Notes: generated from the letters alone by a model not told the origin. Counted from the stretch's first letter, positions 52,968-63,476 are shown. The stretch: 64,000 nt of DNA from CAZUNO01 sp964621445 [NCBI: Candidatus Hadarchaeota archaeon] (GCA_964621445.1 CAZUNO010000004.1:62001-126000); one strand, 5' to 3'. Made by a program: numbers and translations.

Positions 52968-54488
52968 TTGAAAACCCCTTTTCACGGCATATGCCCGCCA
53001 TTAGAACTTCGCTCAAATATCATGTTTTTCCACGATTGGAGATACGTCCACCATGGATCGACCGTCTGGTTGAGTGAATCGGGGGAGAATCCCGGTTTAT
53101 GGGTACCGGCAAAAACGGAGGACTATCATTGGGCAGGAACCAATATCCCGAGGGGAATAGAGTTGAAGGTGAAGAAAGCCGTCAAATCGGGTCCCATTAT
53201 CGAGCCCGACAAGCCCTGGGAGGGGATGTTACATGCCCCCAGTCTAATTTTTGACCAGGGAAAATATAGACTCTGGTACGAGTCGGTTCCACCGGTCGAT
53301 ATGGAGGCCTTTGATGCCGGAATGACAAACCTGCTGTGCTACGCGGAGTCCGCGGATGCAGAGGAATGGGTCAAGCCAAATCTGGGGGCTATGGGCTACC
53401 AGGGGGCCGAGAATACAAACATAGTCTATGGGGGAGAATTAACCTCCAAGACGGGCTACCACGGGGGAAGCGTGTTCCTGGACCCAGGGTGCGATATAAG
53501 CGAGAGGTTCAAGTTGATACACCTGGGATATCTTTCAAGAGACGACTACGAGTCCTACATGCAAAAAGAGGGGATGGAATCAGACCCCCATAACGAGAAA
53601 AGAGACGAACCTCGGGCCGTTTTTGGCGGCGTTTCCCCTGATGGCATAAACTGGACGCCTCTAGATGAGCCACTAGTTTTACAGATGAGCGACACCCAGA
53701 ATGTAGCCTACTATGATACCCATCTGAGGAGATATGTGGCCTATCTAAGAACCTGGGTGATGGGAAAGCGGTCGATAGGTAGAACCGAGTCCAGGAAGTT
53801 CGGGCGCTTTCCACTTCCCGAAACCTTTCTCTGGCCGGATTTATCGGTAGGTCCCTCCGATCTGTGGTACGCAAATGGAAAAACAACCTATCCTGACGCG
53901 GATGACTACCATCTACTCTTCCCCAAGAAATGGAGGCTGTCCGAGGACCGTTTCTACGTCTACATGTCAACCAGCCCCGATGGAATCATGTGGGGTCCAC
54001 CTAGACCTGTTTTGGAACCGGGTGAGGAGTGGGATTACGGCGGGGTCGATGTAGGCCCAGGAATGGTTAATCTGCCAGGTGAAAGGCTAGGGGTACCATT
54101 CGTGGGATACGAGGTCCCCCACAAGTATCCAAGAAGTGCTCCCCTGGGAAAGATAGCATTAGCCCACTGGGAACGTGGGAGGTTGGTCGGCCTGGAGGCA
54201 AAGGAGAGAGGGAGCTTCAGCACGGTATTGTTGAGATTAAAGGGGCAGGAGGTTCACGTAAATCTAAAAACCAGCAAAACCGGTGAATTCAGGATAGGGA
54301 TCTCGGATAAAAACGGAATCGGAATAGCAGGTAGGACAATAGCAGATTGTGATCCCATTACCGGGAATCATCTCGACAAATTGGTTACATGGCACGGTAG
54401 CTCAAATATCGAGGAGGGGGATGAACACCTTTTGCGCTTCCGGGTAGTTATGGACCAGGCCGAACTTTTTGCCCTACGGTTCATCTAG
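52968..54488 (+). CDS. Five-bladed beta-propeller glycosidase-like protein
   Basis: A protein of up to 506 residues without a signal peptide. Repeated blades such as WEGMLHAPSLIFDQGKYRLW, TNLLCYAESADAEEWV, AVFGGVSPDGINWTP and VYMSTSPDGIMWGPP match the GH43/GH32/GH68-type propeller (S-x-D-G-x-x-W motif). The last 100 residues are a small beta-sandwich. Catalytic acids cannot be assigned with certainty. TTG 52968 starts the longest frame; ATG 53022 also fits. The gene is divergent from the tail operon and its stop is near the ABC-transporter genes. The substrate is unknown. Confidence 0.65.
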   Translation: MKTPFHGICPPLELRSNIMFFHDWRYVHHGSTVWLSESGENPGLWVPAKTEDYHWAGTNIPRGIELKVKKAVKSGPIIEPDKPWEGMLHAPSLIFDQGKYRLWYESVPPVDMEAFDAGMTNLLCYAESADAEEWVKPNLGAMGYQGAENTNIVYGGELTSKTGYHGGSVFLDPGCDISERFKLIHLGYLSRDDYESYMQKEGMESDPHNEKRDEPRAVFGGVSPDGINWTPLDEPLVLQMSDTQNVAYYDTHLRRYVAYLRTWVMGKRSIGRTESRKFGRFPLPETFLWPDLSVGPSDLWYANGKTTYPDADDYHLLFPKKWRLSEDRFYVYMSTSPDGIMWGPPRPVLEPGEEWDYGGVDVGPGMVNLPGERLGVPFVGYEVPHKYPRSAPLGKIALAHWERGRLVGLEAKERGSFSTVLLRLKGQEVHVNLKTSKTGEFRIGISDKNGIGIAGRTIADCDPITGNHLDKLVTWHGSSNIEEGDEHLLRFRVVMDQAELFALRFI

Positions 54489-54567
54489 AATCACCCGATG
54501 GGTCACCTTTCGCTTGATATTTAAGTTCCCAAAGGAATTTCCATGCTGCCAGAGGGGAGGGAACCTG

Positions 54568-55320
54568 CTGAGCTCATCAAACGGAATAATTCGGGTAAGC
54601 GATCTGGTAAAGAAATATGGTGAGGTCGCTGCACTGAAGGGATTAGATCTAGAGGTGTTTTCGGGGGAGCTCTATGGGTTTCTTGGTCCCAATGGAGCCG
54701 GTAAGACGACCACCATAAACGTCCTGACTGGTCTGACGGTACCCACAAGCGGTGAGGTAATTCTCGATGGGTTCCATATGCCCGAGGAGTCAGGCGATGT
54801 AAAGAGGGATATAGGCCTCTGCCCCCAGATAACCGCCGTATATGACTACCTAACGGGAAGAGAAAATGTTGAATTTTTTGGTGGACTCCAGGGTATGGAG
54901 GAGAGCCAGATTTCCTCCCGGACCAAACTCCTGTTAAGAAGCCTGGGCCTGGAGGGCGATGCGGACAGGCGAGTCGGGGAATACAGCGGGGGCATGAAGC
55001 GCCGAATAAACCTGGCCATGGGATTGGTTCATGGCCCCAAGATGGTATTTCTGGATGAACCCACGGTCGGCATGGACCCACAGTCCAGACATGCAGTCTG
55101 GGACTTCCTAATGGAACTGAAGGAGAGCCGTAAGACCCTCATACTTACCACTCATTACATGGAGGAGGCAGAAATCCTCTGTGACAGGGTGGGCATAATC
55201 GATCACGGTAGATTGATTGGTCTGGGGTCGCCGGAGGAGCTCATGAAAGACCATGACGCCCAGAATCTGGAAGAGGTCTTTCTCGATCTGACCGGCAGGA
55301 CCATAAGGGAGGAGATGTAG
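54568..55320 (+). CDS. ABC-2 type exporter, ATP-binding subunit (second system)
   Basis: A protein of about 250 residues. It carries Walker A GPNGAGKTTTINVL, signature YSGGMKRRINL, Walker B FLDEPTVGMDP and switch His in LTTHYMEEAE. It shows the DrrA/CcmA-type order. The frame opens at TTG 54469, inside the previous gene, but family alignment begins near position 54568; only CTG codons (54565, 54568) follow a strong GGGAGGG site there, so an unusual CTG start is possible. The permease begins immediately after the stop. The pair is probably an exporter of lipids, drugs or peptides. Confidence 0.85.
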   Translation: MSSSNGIIRVSDLVKKYGEVAALKGLDLEVFSGELYGFLGPNGAGKTTTINVLTGLTVPTSGEVILDGFHMPEESGDVKRDIGLCPQITAVYDYLTGRENVEFFGGLQGMEESQISSRTKLLLRSLGLEGDADRRVGEYSGGMKRRINLAMGLVHGPKMVFLDEPTVGMDPQSRHAVWDFLMELKESRKTLILTTHYMEEAEILCDRVGIIDHGRLIGLGSPEELMKDHDAQNLEEVFLDLTGRTIREEM

Positions 55321-56481
55321 TTGAGGTTTCAAAGAATCCTGGCCCTTTTCATGAAGGAGATAAGGAGAATGACCAGGGACCCGGGGGCTCTCTTTCTGCT
55401 GGTGCTTTTCCCCATGATCTTGACCCTGGTGTTCGGCCTATCATTCGGCAAGATAGGGGGTGGAGAGGAGAACAAGTACACATTGGCGCTGGTGAACGAG
55501 GGGGACATGGGAGATAAATGGGTTGGATTCTTCCAGAGCAACCTGAGTGAGACCGGGCTTTTCGAAATCGAGAACTACGAGCAGGAGAATTCGGCCAGAA
55601 GCGAGCTAGAACAGGGGAGGATAGACTCCATAGTAGTTCTACCCCAAGGTTTTGGGGAGGCCTGCGAGTCCTTCAGGAGGGCTCCTGAAGACCCGTCCAG
55701 CTGGTCGAACGTGACCCTGGGTCTTTATGTGGATAGTGGGTCCCTCGTTGCCAGCCAGGCCATACCTCCGCTTATAGAAAGTATGATTGAATTAATCCTA
55801 ATAGGTGATGTTATTGATGAGCCCAGGATACCCGTAAACCTGGGAGCTCCTTCGATGATCGAAGGCAGGGAAACCAGCACCTTCGATTACTTTGTTCCGG
55901 GGCTATTCTCTTATGCCGCCATTTTTCTAATAATGAGCGTCGGGCAGTCGTTCACGATTGACCGGGAGAATGGATTGCTTAGAAGGATCAGGACAACCCC
56001 AACCAGTTCGATTGAATTCATGTCGGGACATGCTCTTTCGAATATGGTCGTGGCAATCATCCAGGTAACCGTAATATTTGCCATGGCCTTTGTCATAGGT
56101 TACAGACCCCTTGGCGGCGTGCCGGCGCTGCTCATGGCCTTTCTAACTGTGATAATCTTCTCCCTTTGCTGCGTAGGTTTCGGACTTATCACTGCAACCC
56201 TGGCCAAATCGCCGGGTTCGGCAACCGGTATAGCATTCGTGTTCATACTACCCCAAATGTTCCTAGGGACGTTCGTGGGGCTAGTTCTAAGCCCGGCCAT
56301 GAAAAGGATCGCCAGACTGGTTCCCAGCTGATACGTCACCGATAGTCTCACCACGTTATTTATCAGAGGGGCCTCGGTGTTTAGCCCCAGCGTTATTCTT
56401 GACCTATTGATAATAGCGGCATGGAGCATCGTAGTGCTATCAATAGGAATAGTGGCCTTCGAAAGGTACGGAAAAGACTGA
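55321..56481 (+). pseudogene. ABC-2 type exporter permease with an in-frame TGA
   Basis: A permease reading as 336 residues to a TGA at 56329-56331, followed in the same frame by a coding tail to 56481: YVTDSLTTLFIRGASVF, VILDLLIIAAWSIVVLSIG, ending FERYGKD. Relatives have an aromatic residue (Y or W) at the TGA position before the last membrane helix. A one-base change TGG to TGA or a sequencing error explains it. Six helices are predicted, the last being after the TGA. TTG 55321 directly follows the ATPase stop and GGAGG at eight bases. Activity depends on whether the TGA is real. Confidence 0.8.
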
Positions 56482-56515
56482 AAAGCCATTCAATTGTGGA
56501 TAAAGTGATCATAAT

Positions 56516-59197
56516 ATGGGCTTACTTGGCCGATTCGGAAAAGCCGTGGTTAGCCACCCCAAAGCCATCATCATAATAATTCTGACCTTCACCGCAGTAA
56601 TGGGTTACTTCGCCACCCAGGTGGAATTCTCATCCAGCGAGGAGGATTTTCAGCCCGAGGACGAGATTGGGATGGCAAATAGAAGGGTCCAGGAGAAATT
56701 CGGGGCCCAGCAGATTTCAGTTAACGTCCTTTTTTTCTCAAATGATAACGCCATAGATCGAGCATCGCTTCTTGCCCAGCTGGCATTTCGACAGAGAATT
56801 TTAAATGACACCGAAATCAAGAGCTCCCTAGCCACTACATCCGACAACCCCTCGGGCATGAATTCCGTCGTGGACCTGGTATGTCGAGCGGCTTTCATGA
56901 CGGAACTGTTCGGCGAGTTTGAAGAACTATTCTCGAATGGAGAAGGATCCTCGGGCCCCCCGCCAGGAGTATTCGGGCAGGTCACTGAGCGTGCGTCGAA
57001 TCTCTCCGACCAGGAGCGGAGATCAATCCTCGAAGGAGGCTCATTTGAGGTAAACTTCCAGGGCATGCCCCTGCCCATCACCGTCGATTTTAAGCCCTAC
57101 CGTCCTTCCCTTCTTCCGACATATCTTGAGAACACTCCTTACGAGGATATCATCACCTTTCTTCTATCTAAGGATTATGAGAAAGGGGGAACCACGGCCA
57201 AAGATGCCCTGTTCAGCGTCTTGCTTAAGGGTTCCCTGGATTCCGAGAGGGCCCTTTCAGTTGAGGAAAGAATTCAAACCATTGCCAATGATATTGGCTC
57301 CTCCAAGGATTTCCTGGATATCAGGGTGCTGGGCGATGAGTTGACAAGCCAGGTCATAAGCGAGGCTTCAGGGCGGACAACGGGCATACTGATGTCCTTA
57401 GCTTTGCTTTCTGTGGTGGTTACCTTAATGATCGTGTATAGGAGCTTCACTGACACGGCATTGAATATAATCACCCTGATTTTTGCGGTGATATGGGTAT
57501 TTGGCCTCAGCGTTTTGCTTGGGTATAGATTCAACCCTGCCATCACCGCGGTTCCCGTATTGATCATCGGGTTGGGGATTGATTACGGAATACATCTCAC
57601 CAATCGGTATAAAGAAGAGCTTAGAGGGGGAAAGAAGGTGAAACAGGCCTGGATGGTTAGTGAATCCTCGGTTGGATTTGCTATCCTCCTCACCACCATT
57701 ACCACCCTTCTCGGTTTTATGAGCAACATCACATCTTCGGTCGCCTCGGTGAGACACTTCGGCATACTTTCTGCCTCGGGGGTGGTAAGCGCTTTCATCT
57801 TGATGGTCACATTCCTACCTGCAACAAAGGCCATATTGGACGGTCGAAAGGAGAGATCGGGTGAGCAGGTAGTCAAGGAGAAGAAGGATGCGGATGGTGG
57901 GTGGGGTTTTGCCAGGAAAAAAGTTGAGGCCGAAAGACCCGAGATGTTGGACGAGATGGTCTGTGCGTCGGGACCTGCCTGTATAAACAAGGGATTGGGT
58001 GCCGGGGCAATCATAGCACGTCATCCAATTATCATTTTGTCGATAGTGGCATTGATCACCGGGATTGCGGTTCTGGGAGCTGTTCAACTGGAGCCAAGAT
58101 TTGATTTCCGTGACTTTCTTCCCCGTGGGCTTGAGGTATCTGAAACCTTCGATCGTTTCTTCAGCGACTTCAACTTCAGTGGCGAATTGGTATATGTTCT
58201 GGTAGAGGGCGGGGTAACCAACCCCCAGGTTCTGGAATCGCTGTCGGCGGTGGAGGGGAGAGCAAGCGAAAGTCCATTCACCAGCCCAACCAGCCCGATT
58301 GAATCACCCCTAGAACTGGCAAGGGGGCTTGCGGACCCGAGTTCTTACCAGTATGATCCGGATGTTGCCCGGTTCTGGAGCGAACGAATTGATGAGGACG
58401 GAGATGGAACTCCGGACGATGATTTGAAGGAAAGGGAAGTGGAGGAGCTTTATGAGCTGCTTTATGAAAAGGATGAGTCCCAGTCACGAAGGGTTCTTCA
58501 CCGCTCGGGCTCCGGATTTGACTCTGTCTTGGTGAGGATACCCGTGAAGAGCACTTCCGGAGATGAAGTCCTGACCCTGGCGGAAGATATGAAGTCGGCC
58601 GCCGATCCCCTGGAAGAGCTCCAGGGAGAGGTTAACAGGGTAACCGTTACTGGGTCCCCAATTATCTCGGCGGTCACTCTGGAATCAATTGACACCGATT
58701 TCGTTCGTTCGGTGCTAATCACCTTTGCCGTTTCCCTGCTAATCCTAACCATCATCTATCTTCGCATTAGGAGGGCGATGCTTCTGGGTGCTGTAGCATT
58801 GATTCCTCTAACTTTTGTCATTGCCTGGGGAGCTGGAACCATGTACTATGCCTCCATACCACTAAACGTGGTAACGGTAACTATACTGGCCATTACCGTA
58901 GGGCTGGGAATCGACTACGGCATACATGTAACAGAACGCTTTTTGGAGGAATTGGATAGACTTGGTGATCCTGATTGCGCTCTCTGTGTTGCCGTAAACC
59001 ACACGGGTAGTTCCCTTTTTGGCTCTGCAACCACCACGGTTATCGGTTTCGGAATTCTATCGCTGTCCATAATCCCTCCGCTTGCCCAGTTTGGAGTGAT
59101 TACCGCAATTACCGTATCCTTTGCATTTCTATCCTCGGTGTTCGTTCTACCCACTTTCCTCAGGCTCTGGTACATACTGGGACCGGGCAGGGAGTAG
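56516..59197 (+). CDS. RND-superfamily membrane protein, HAE3/MMPL-like
   Basis: An 893-residue protein with two homologous halves, each one helix, a large extracytoplasmic loop and five helices (12 helices in all). IGLGIDYGIHLTNRY in half 1 and VGLGIDYGIHVTERF in half 2 are the helix-4 and helix-10 motifs with the proton-relay Asp. A cytosolic loop at about 450-490 is highly charged. The second loop carries an EF-hand-like DEDGDGTPDDD. These proteins move lipids or hydrophobic molecules out of the membrane by proton motive force. It follows the ABC genes by 34 bases, possibly in the same operon. GTGATC precedes ATG 56516. Confidence 0.9.
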   Translation: MGLLGRFGKAVVSHPKAIIIIILTFTAVMGYFATQVEFSSSEEDFQPEDEIGMANRRVQEKFGAQQISVNVLFFSNDNAIDRASLLAQLAFRQRILNDTEIKSSLATTSDNPSGMNSVVDLVCRAAFMTELFGEFEELFSNGEGSSGPPPGVFGQVTERASNLSDQERRSILEGGSFEVNFQGMPLPITVDFKPYRPSLLPTYLENTPYEDIITFLLSKDYEKGGTTAKDALFSVLLKGSLDSERALSVEERIQTIANDIGSSKDFLDIRVLGDELTSQVISEASGRTTGILMSLALLSVVVTLMIVYRSFTDTALNIITLIFAVIWVFGLSVLLGYRFNPAITAVPVLIIGLGIDYGIHLTNRYKEELRGGKKVKQAWMVSESSVGFAILLTTITTLLGFMSNITSSVASVRHFGILSASGVVSAFILMVTFLPATKAILDGRKERSGEQVVKEKKDADGGWGFARKKVEAERPEMLDEMVCASGPACINKGLGAGAIIARHPIIILSIVALITGIAVLGAVQLEPRFDFRDFLPRGLEVSETFDRFFSDFNFSGELVYVLVEGGVTNPQVLESLSAVEGRASESPFTSPTSPIESPLELARGLADPSSYQYDPDVARFWSERIDEDGDGTPDDDLKEREVEELYELLYEKDESQSRRVLHRSGSGFDSVLVRIPVKSTSGDEVLTLAEDMKSAADPLEELQGEVNRVTVTGSPIISAVTLESIDTDFVRSVLITFAVSLLILTIIYLRIRRAMLLGAVALIPLTFVIAWGAGTMYYASIPLNVVTVTILAITVGLGIDYGIHVTERFLEELDRLGDPDCALCVAVNHTGSSLFGSATTTVIGFGILSLSIIPPLAQFGVITAITVSFAFLSSVFVLPTFLRLWYILGPGRE

Positions 59198-59221
59198 TGA
59201 AAACCCTCTAATTGCGGATAA

Positions 59222-60427
59222 TTATTTTTTCCAGAAGTCTGCCGGCATGGTTTCCGGCTCGCCCTCCAGTTCAAGCTCCACCACGGTGTCCTTGGGGTCC
59301 GGGGCCTCCTGGGGAAGACCCTTAACGAAGGCTCTGTCCGCGGATTGTTCCACATCCAGCTCCCGTCCAGAGGCAAGCATCCGGGCTCCTGTTATCCGGT
59401 TTTTTATACCCGCCAGAGTCATCTCGGTTCCTGGCCAGCACGTGATGTGGATATAGACTTTATTTCCCTTGGCCGTAACATGTCCCACATGCCGCTGGGA
59501 AAAGGGAGCCGATCCTGCGCCGTAAATCGACTCCTGGTTTACCTTGATCCAGTCACCGATTTCCCTCAGCCTCCTTGCCTGGAGCTGTGGAATCGTCCCG
59601 TCGGCCTTCGGCCCCACGTTTAGGAGAAAGTTCCCGTTTCCCGAGACACATTTGACCAGATTTCTGACCAGCTGCATGGATGATTTTAAATTAGGATCTC
59701 CTGGGTGATAGCCCCACCAGAGATCATCCATGGTCATGCAGCTTTCCCAGGGCCTGTTTTTCCCCTCGATTTTCTGTTCCGGGGTCTCCAAATCCCCGGG
59801 AATGCCCGAACGATTATTGATTATGATATCCGGCTGAAGAGATCTGACCCGGTTATTTAGTTCCTCAGCCCTCCAGTCCTCTGCCGTGTGGGGCCAGGAG
59901 CCATCATACCACAGTATATCTATCCTATCATACTTGGTCATCAGCTCTTCTACCTGGGCATGGACATAATCAACAAACTCCCTCCATCCCTGGGGATCCT
60001 TTTCTGGCCCTTTCCAGTATGCCGGCCATCTCCAGTCAAGAAGAGAATAATAGAAGCCGATACGCATATCAGCTTCCCTACACGCATCGACGTACTCCGA
60101 TATGAAGTCACGGCCGGAAGCCATCTTGGGAGCAGTGAAGTCCGAAACGTCGCTGTCCCAAAGCGAAAAACCGTCATGATGCCTTGTTGTCAGCACAATG
60201 TATTTCATACCTGCATTCTTGGCCTTTGATACCCATTCTGTTGCATCAAAATTCTGGGGATCAAACCTATGGGCGAGCTTAGCATATTCGGATTTAGGTA
60301 TTCTCTCGCATTGCATAATCCACTCGCCGCGAGCTGGAATAGCATATAGCCCCCAGTGTATAAACATACCAAACCTGGCCTTGGTCCACCATTTCATCCT
60401 TTCCGGAACCTCGTATTCATCTGCCAT
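59222..60427 (-). CDS. Alpha-L-fucosidase, family GH29
   Basis: A 401-residue enzyme. FGMFIHWGLYAIPARGEW, YIVLTTRHHDGFSLWDS, YYSLLDWRWP, DILWYDGSWP (its second Asp being the expected nucleophile) and GNFLLNVGPKADG appear in order as in GH29 barrels. The C-terminal 80 residues are a small beta-sandwich (VYIHITCWPGTEMTL). It has no signal peptide, so it acts in the cytosol on imported fuco-oligosaccharides. Convergent with the RND gene and 24 bases away. Full length for the family. Confidence 0.92.
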   Translation of the reverse strand: MADEYEVPERMKWWTKARFGMFIHWGLYAIPARGEWIMQCERIPKSEYAKLAHRFDPQNFDATEWVSKAKNAGMKYIVLTTRHHDGFSLWDSDVSDFTAPKMASGRDFISEYVDACREADMRIGFYYSLLDWRWPAYWKGPEKDPQGWREFVDYVHAQVEELMTKYDRIDILWYDGSWPHTAEDWRAEELNNRVRSLQPDIIINNRSGIPGDLETPEQKIEGKNRPWESCMTMDDLWWGYHPGDPNLKSSMQLVRNLVKCVSGNGNFLLNVGPKADGTIPQLQARRLREIGDWIKVNQESIYGAGSAPFSQRHVGHVTAKGNKVYIHITCWPGTEMTLAGIKNRITGARMLASGRELDVEQSADRAFVKGLPQEAPDPKDTVVELELEGEPETMPADFWKK

Positions 60428-60674
60428 ATCATCAACCTATCTCCCATTCTTCCTTGAGTCGGTCTGAAGAAAATGGGTTTTCGAATTGGGTGAAAAAACG
60501 AGTTGACTTAAAAATCATGCGGAACCAAAAGCAAACAAGCACCCCAAAGTTGCTTTATTCATTATGTTAGCTTATGTTAACCGCACTCATCAAATGCCCT
60601 AATTGAGGATTCGGTGCGCCCCGTATCTCCTTTACCCTTCAAACCTGCACCAATTCGGGAAAATGTCAACTAGC

Positions 60675-63356
60675 TCAATCAGCTAGCTCCTTGTACAACT
60701 GGCCGATAATCAGTACAACCGAACTCAGTGCGAATATCAATAGCCAGCCGAGGTTACCTGGGTCCGTTGTCCTGAGAACCATGGCCAAGGGTGGGAGATA
60801 AACGGCGGCGAATAGAAGCCCCGTACACAGGGCGAGCGAGCCCCAGATATAGATATTCTGGGTCAACTCATTTCGCAAAATTCCAGTTCCCTTTCCCCTC
60901 ATGTTGAATACATGCCAGAGCTGGGCAAAAGCCAAGGTCAGGAATGATGCCGTAACGGCCTGGGATTCACTCATTCCTAACCAGGACAAGCCCATAAACA
61001 GGATCATCAAAACGGAGACGGTTATGATGGACCCATAACCGGATATTCCCATCCATGCAGAACGGGGGAGTATGGGCTCCTCGGGGTCTCGAGGTTTTCT
61101 CTCCATGATATTGGGGTGACCGGATCCCGTTGCCATGGCCAGGGCCGGGAATATATCGGTCACCAGGTTAAGGAAAAGTATCTGGAGGGGTAGTATCGGT
61201 AGCGGTGCGTTGGCGATTGAGGCCAGGCCAACTACCATGATCTCGCTAAGGTTGCAGGAGAGAAGAAAATAAACCACCTTCCTTATGTTGTCGAATATGA
61301 CCCTCCCCTGCTCCACCGCGGTGGCAATTGTGGAGAAGGAATCGTCCTCCAGAATCATGTCAGCCGCCTCCCTGGCGACCTGGGTTCCCCTTTGCCCCAT
61401 GGCCACCCCTATATCGGCTTCCTTTAGTGCGGGTGCATCGTTGACACCGTCTCCGGTCATTGCCACTATGGAACCATTTTTCTGGTGTATATCGATGAGA
61501 TCAAGCTTTTGTTTGGGATCCACTCTGGCGAACACCGAGGTATTAAGAATCTCACTCCGTCCTTCAGATGGCGTGTCAGCCAGCTCCTTTAACCTCTGAC
61601 CACTCATTACTGGGTCAGAAGGCCCCGAGAGCCCGACCTGGACTGCGATATTGCGCGCGGTTACTGCCTGGTCCCCGGTGACCATTATCACTCGAATCCC
61701 GGCCTTCTTGCAGGATTGGATGGAGGCCTTAACCTCCTTTCTCGGAGGATCCTCCAGGCCCACCAAGGCTATGAAATTCAGGTCCTCGTACGGTTCAACT
61801 CCCGGATCCCGGACCTCCTTTTGAGCCAGGGCCAGAACCCGCAATCCGGACTCCGCCATCCTTCTATTTTCCTCCAGAAGTTCCTCGGAATCCTTAGGGT
61901 CCAGAGTATGAGCCCCCTCTTCCGAGATATAACCCGAACAGACCTTTATTACCTCCTCCGGAGCGCCCTTGACAGCCACTCGATAGTTGGAGTTCATCCT
62001 ATGATAGGTGGCCATCATCTTAGTGCTTGAGTCAAATGCCTCCTCCCTCTCCTCCGGTAGCCTTTCTATCAGGTCATCTCGCTCTATCCCTGCTTTGGAG
62101 GCCGCTGACAGTAAGGCGATTTCCATTGGGTCCCCCACTGACTTTCCCTCGGGGCCTAGGGTGGCATTGTTACAGAGAGCTGCCACCTCAAATCCAGCTC
62201 TGAGAACGGATTTCTCATCTATCTCCATTATCCCCTCATCCTCACTAGGAATGGAGAAGTCCTCGCTTTTCGATGAAAGATTGGTCACCGTCATCCGATT
62301 TTCGGTTAGCGTGCCCGTCTTATCGGTGCATATTACGGTGGTCGCTCCCAGGGTTTCGACTGCAGACAGCCTGTTGATAAGGGCATTTTTCCGGGCCATT
62401 CTTAACATGCCCCGGGCCAGGGCTATGGTGGCCACTATGGGAAGTCCCTCGGGAACCGTGGCCACGGCGAGAGCAATGCCCGTTTCAATCATCAGGAACA
62501 GCTCTCTACCCGCTAAGAGCCCTGATACGGTAACTAGGGCGGCAACGACTACGGTCACCCATACTAGCTTTCTTCCCAGTCCCTGCAGGCGTTTTTCTAG
62601 CGGGGTTATTTCCTTCTCCGCGGTGGCAACCAGCGATGAGATCTTCCCCAGTTCGGTATCCATACCGGTATTCACCACCACCCCCGTACCACTCCCCCTG
62701 GTTACCGCCGTTCCCTTGAACAGCATGCTAGCTCTTTCGGCTAGTGGAACTTCTCTATCAACCGGTTGACTTTGCTTGCCAACGGGAAGAGATTCGCCGG
62801 TAAGTGTTGATTCATCCGCCTCCATCCTGGATGTTTCCAACAGCCTAAGGTCGGCGGATATAACGTCGCCTCCTTCCAGTATAACGATGTCGCCTGGAAC
62901 CAGATCTTCAGCAGAGATTTCCTGAACCGAGCCATCCCGACGTACCTTTGTGGAAACCGTGCCCAGGCGCCTTAAGGCCTCCATGGATCGAATTGCCCTA
63001 AGCTCGGTCACAAACCCGATTATTCCGTTAATCAGAATGACGGCAAGGATGGCGATGCCCTCCAGGTTCTCCCCAAACAGAAACGACAGACCAGCAGCCA
63101 CTGCCAAAAGAACTACTATCAGACTTTTAAACTGATGAAGAAGTACGCTCCACCAGGGTTCCTTTTCCGCCTCCTCCAGATGGTTGGGTCCGAATATCCT
63201 ACTGCGACGAGATGCCTCTGCGCTTGAGAGGCCTTCCTTTGGATCAACCACCAAGTCGTCGAGTAGAGATTCACTATCCTCGGACCACGGAAATTGTGGT
63301 ACTGAAGGCCGTTGGTTTTCGCCTGAATTGGCCACGAAGCTTCCAGGCGGGTTCAA
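60675..63356 (-). CDS. P2-type cation-transporting ATPase (Ca2+-ATPase-like)
   Basis: An 893-residue P-type ATPase. It has a TGES loop (LTGESLPVGK), PEGLP in helix 4, the phosphorylation motif DKTGTLTENRMT, KGAPEEV in the nucleotide domain, MVTGDQAVTA and TGDGVNDAPALKEADIGVAMG. Helix 6 carries NLVTDIFPALA, where the N-x-x-T-D residues bind Ca2+ in SERCA. Ca2+ or Mn2+ is therefore likely, Na+ possible. Ten helices are expected. The start is TTG 63356; no better start was found. It is divergent from the CopB-type ATPase gene. Confidence 0.92.
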   Translation of the reverse strand: MNPPGSFVANSGENQRPSVPQFPWSEDSESLLDDLVVDPKEGLSSAEASRRSRIFGPNHLEEAEKEPWWSVLLHQFKSLIVVLLAVAAGLSFLFGENLEGIAILAVILINGIIGFVTELRAIRSMEALRRLGTVSTKVRRDGSVQEISAEDLVPGDIVILEGGDVISADLRLLETSRMEADESTLTGESLPVGKQSQPVDREVPLAERASMLFKGTAVTRGSGTGVVVNTGMDTELGKISSLVATAEKEITPLEKRLQGLGRKLVWVTVVVAALVTVSGLLAGRELFLMIETGIALAVATVPEGLPIVATIALARGMLRMARKNALINRLSAVETLGATTVICTDKTGTLTENRMTVTNLSSKSEDFSIPSEDEGIMEIDEKSVLRAGFEVAALCNNATLGPEGKSVGDPMEIALLSAASKAGIERDDLIERLPEEREEAFDSSTKMMATYHRMNSNYRVAVKGAPEEVIKVCSGYISEEGAHTLDPKDSEELLEENRRMAESGLRVLALAQKEVRDPGVEPYEDLNFIALVGLEDPPRKEVKASIQSCKKAGIRVIMVTGDQAVTARNIAVQVGLSGPSDPVMSGQRLKELADTPSEGRSEILNTSVFARVDPKQKLDLIDIHQKNGSIVAMTGDGVNDAPALKEADIGVAMGQRGTQVAREAADMILEDDSFSTIATAVEQGRVIFDNIRKVVYFLLSCNLSEIMVVGLASIANAPLPILPLQILFLNLVTDIFPALAMATGSGHPNIMERKPRDPEEPILPRSAWMGISGYGSIITVSVLMILFMGLSWLGMSESQAVTASFLTLAFAQLWHVFNMRGKGTGILRNELTQNIYIWGSLALCTGLLFAAVYLPPLAMVLRTTDPGNLGWLLIFALSSVVLIIGQLYKELAD

Positions 63357-63476
63357 GTCTTAAATCTTCCATGGATCATTGAACTCATCGTTTTGAGCGT
63401 GGGGCCGATTATGACAAAGATCTGAAAATCCAATAGTATGTTTTAAACCCCGCTAATATCCAACCAAGGTACGATC

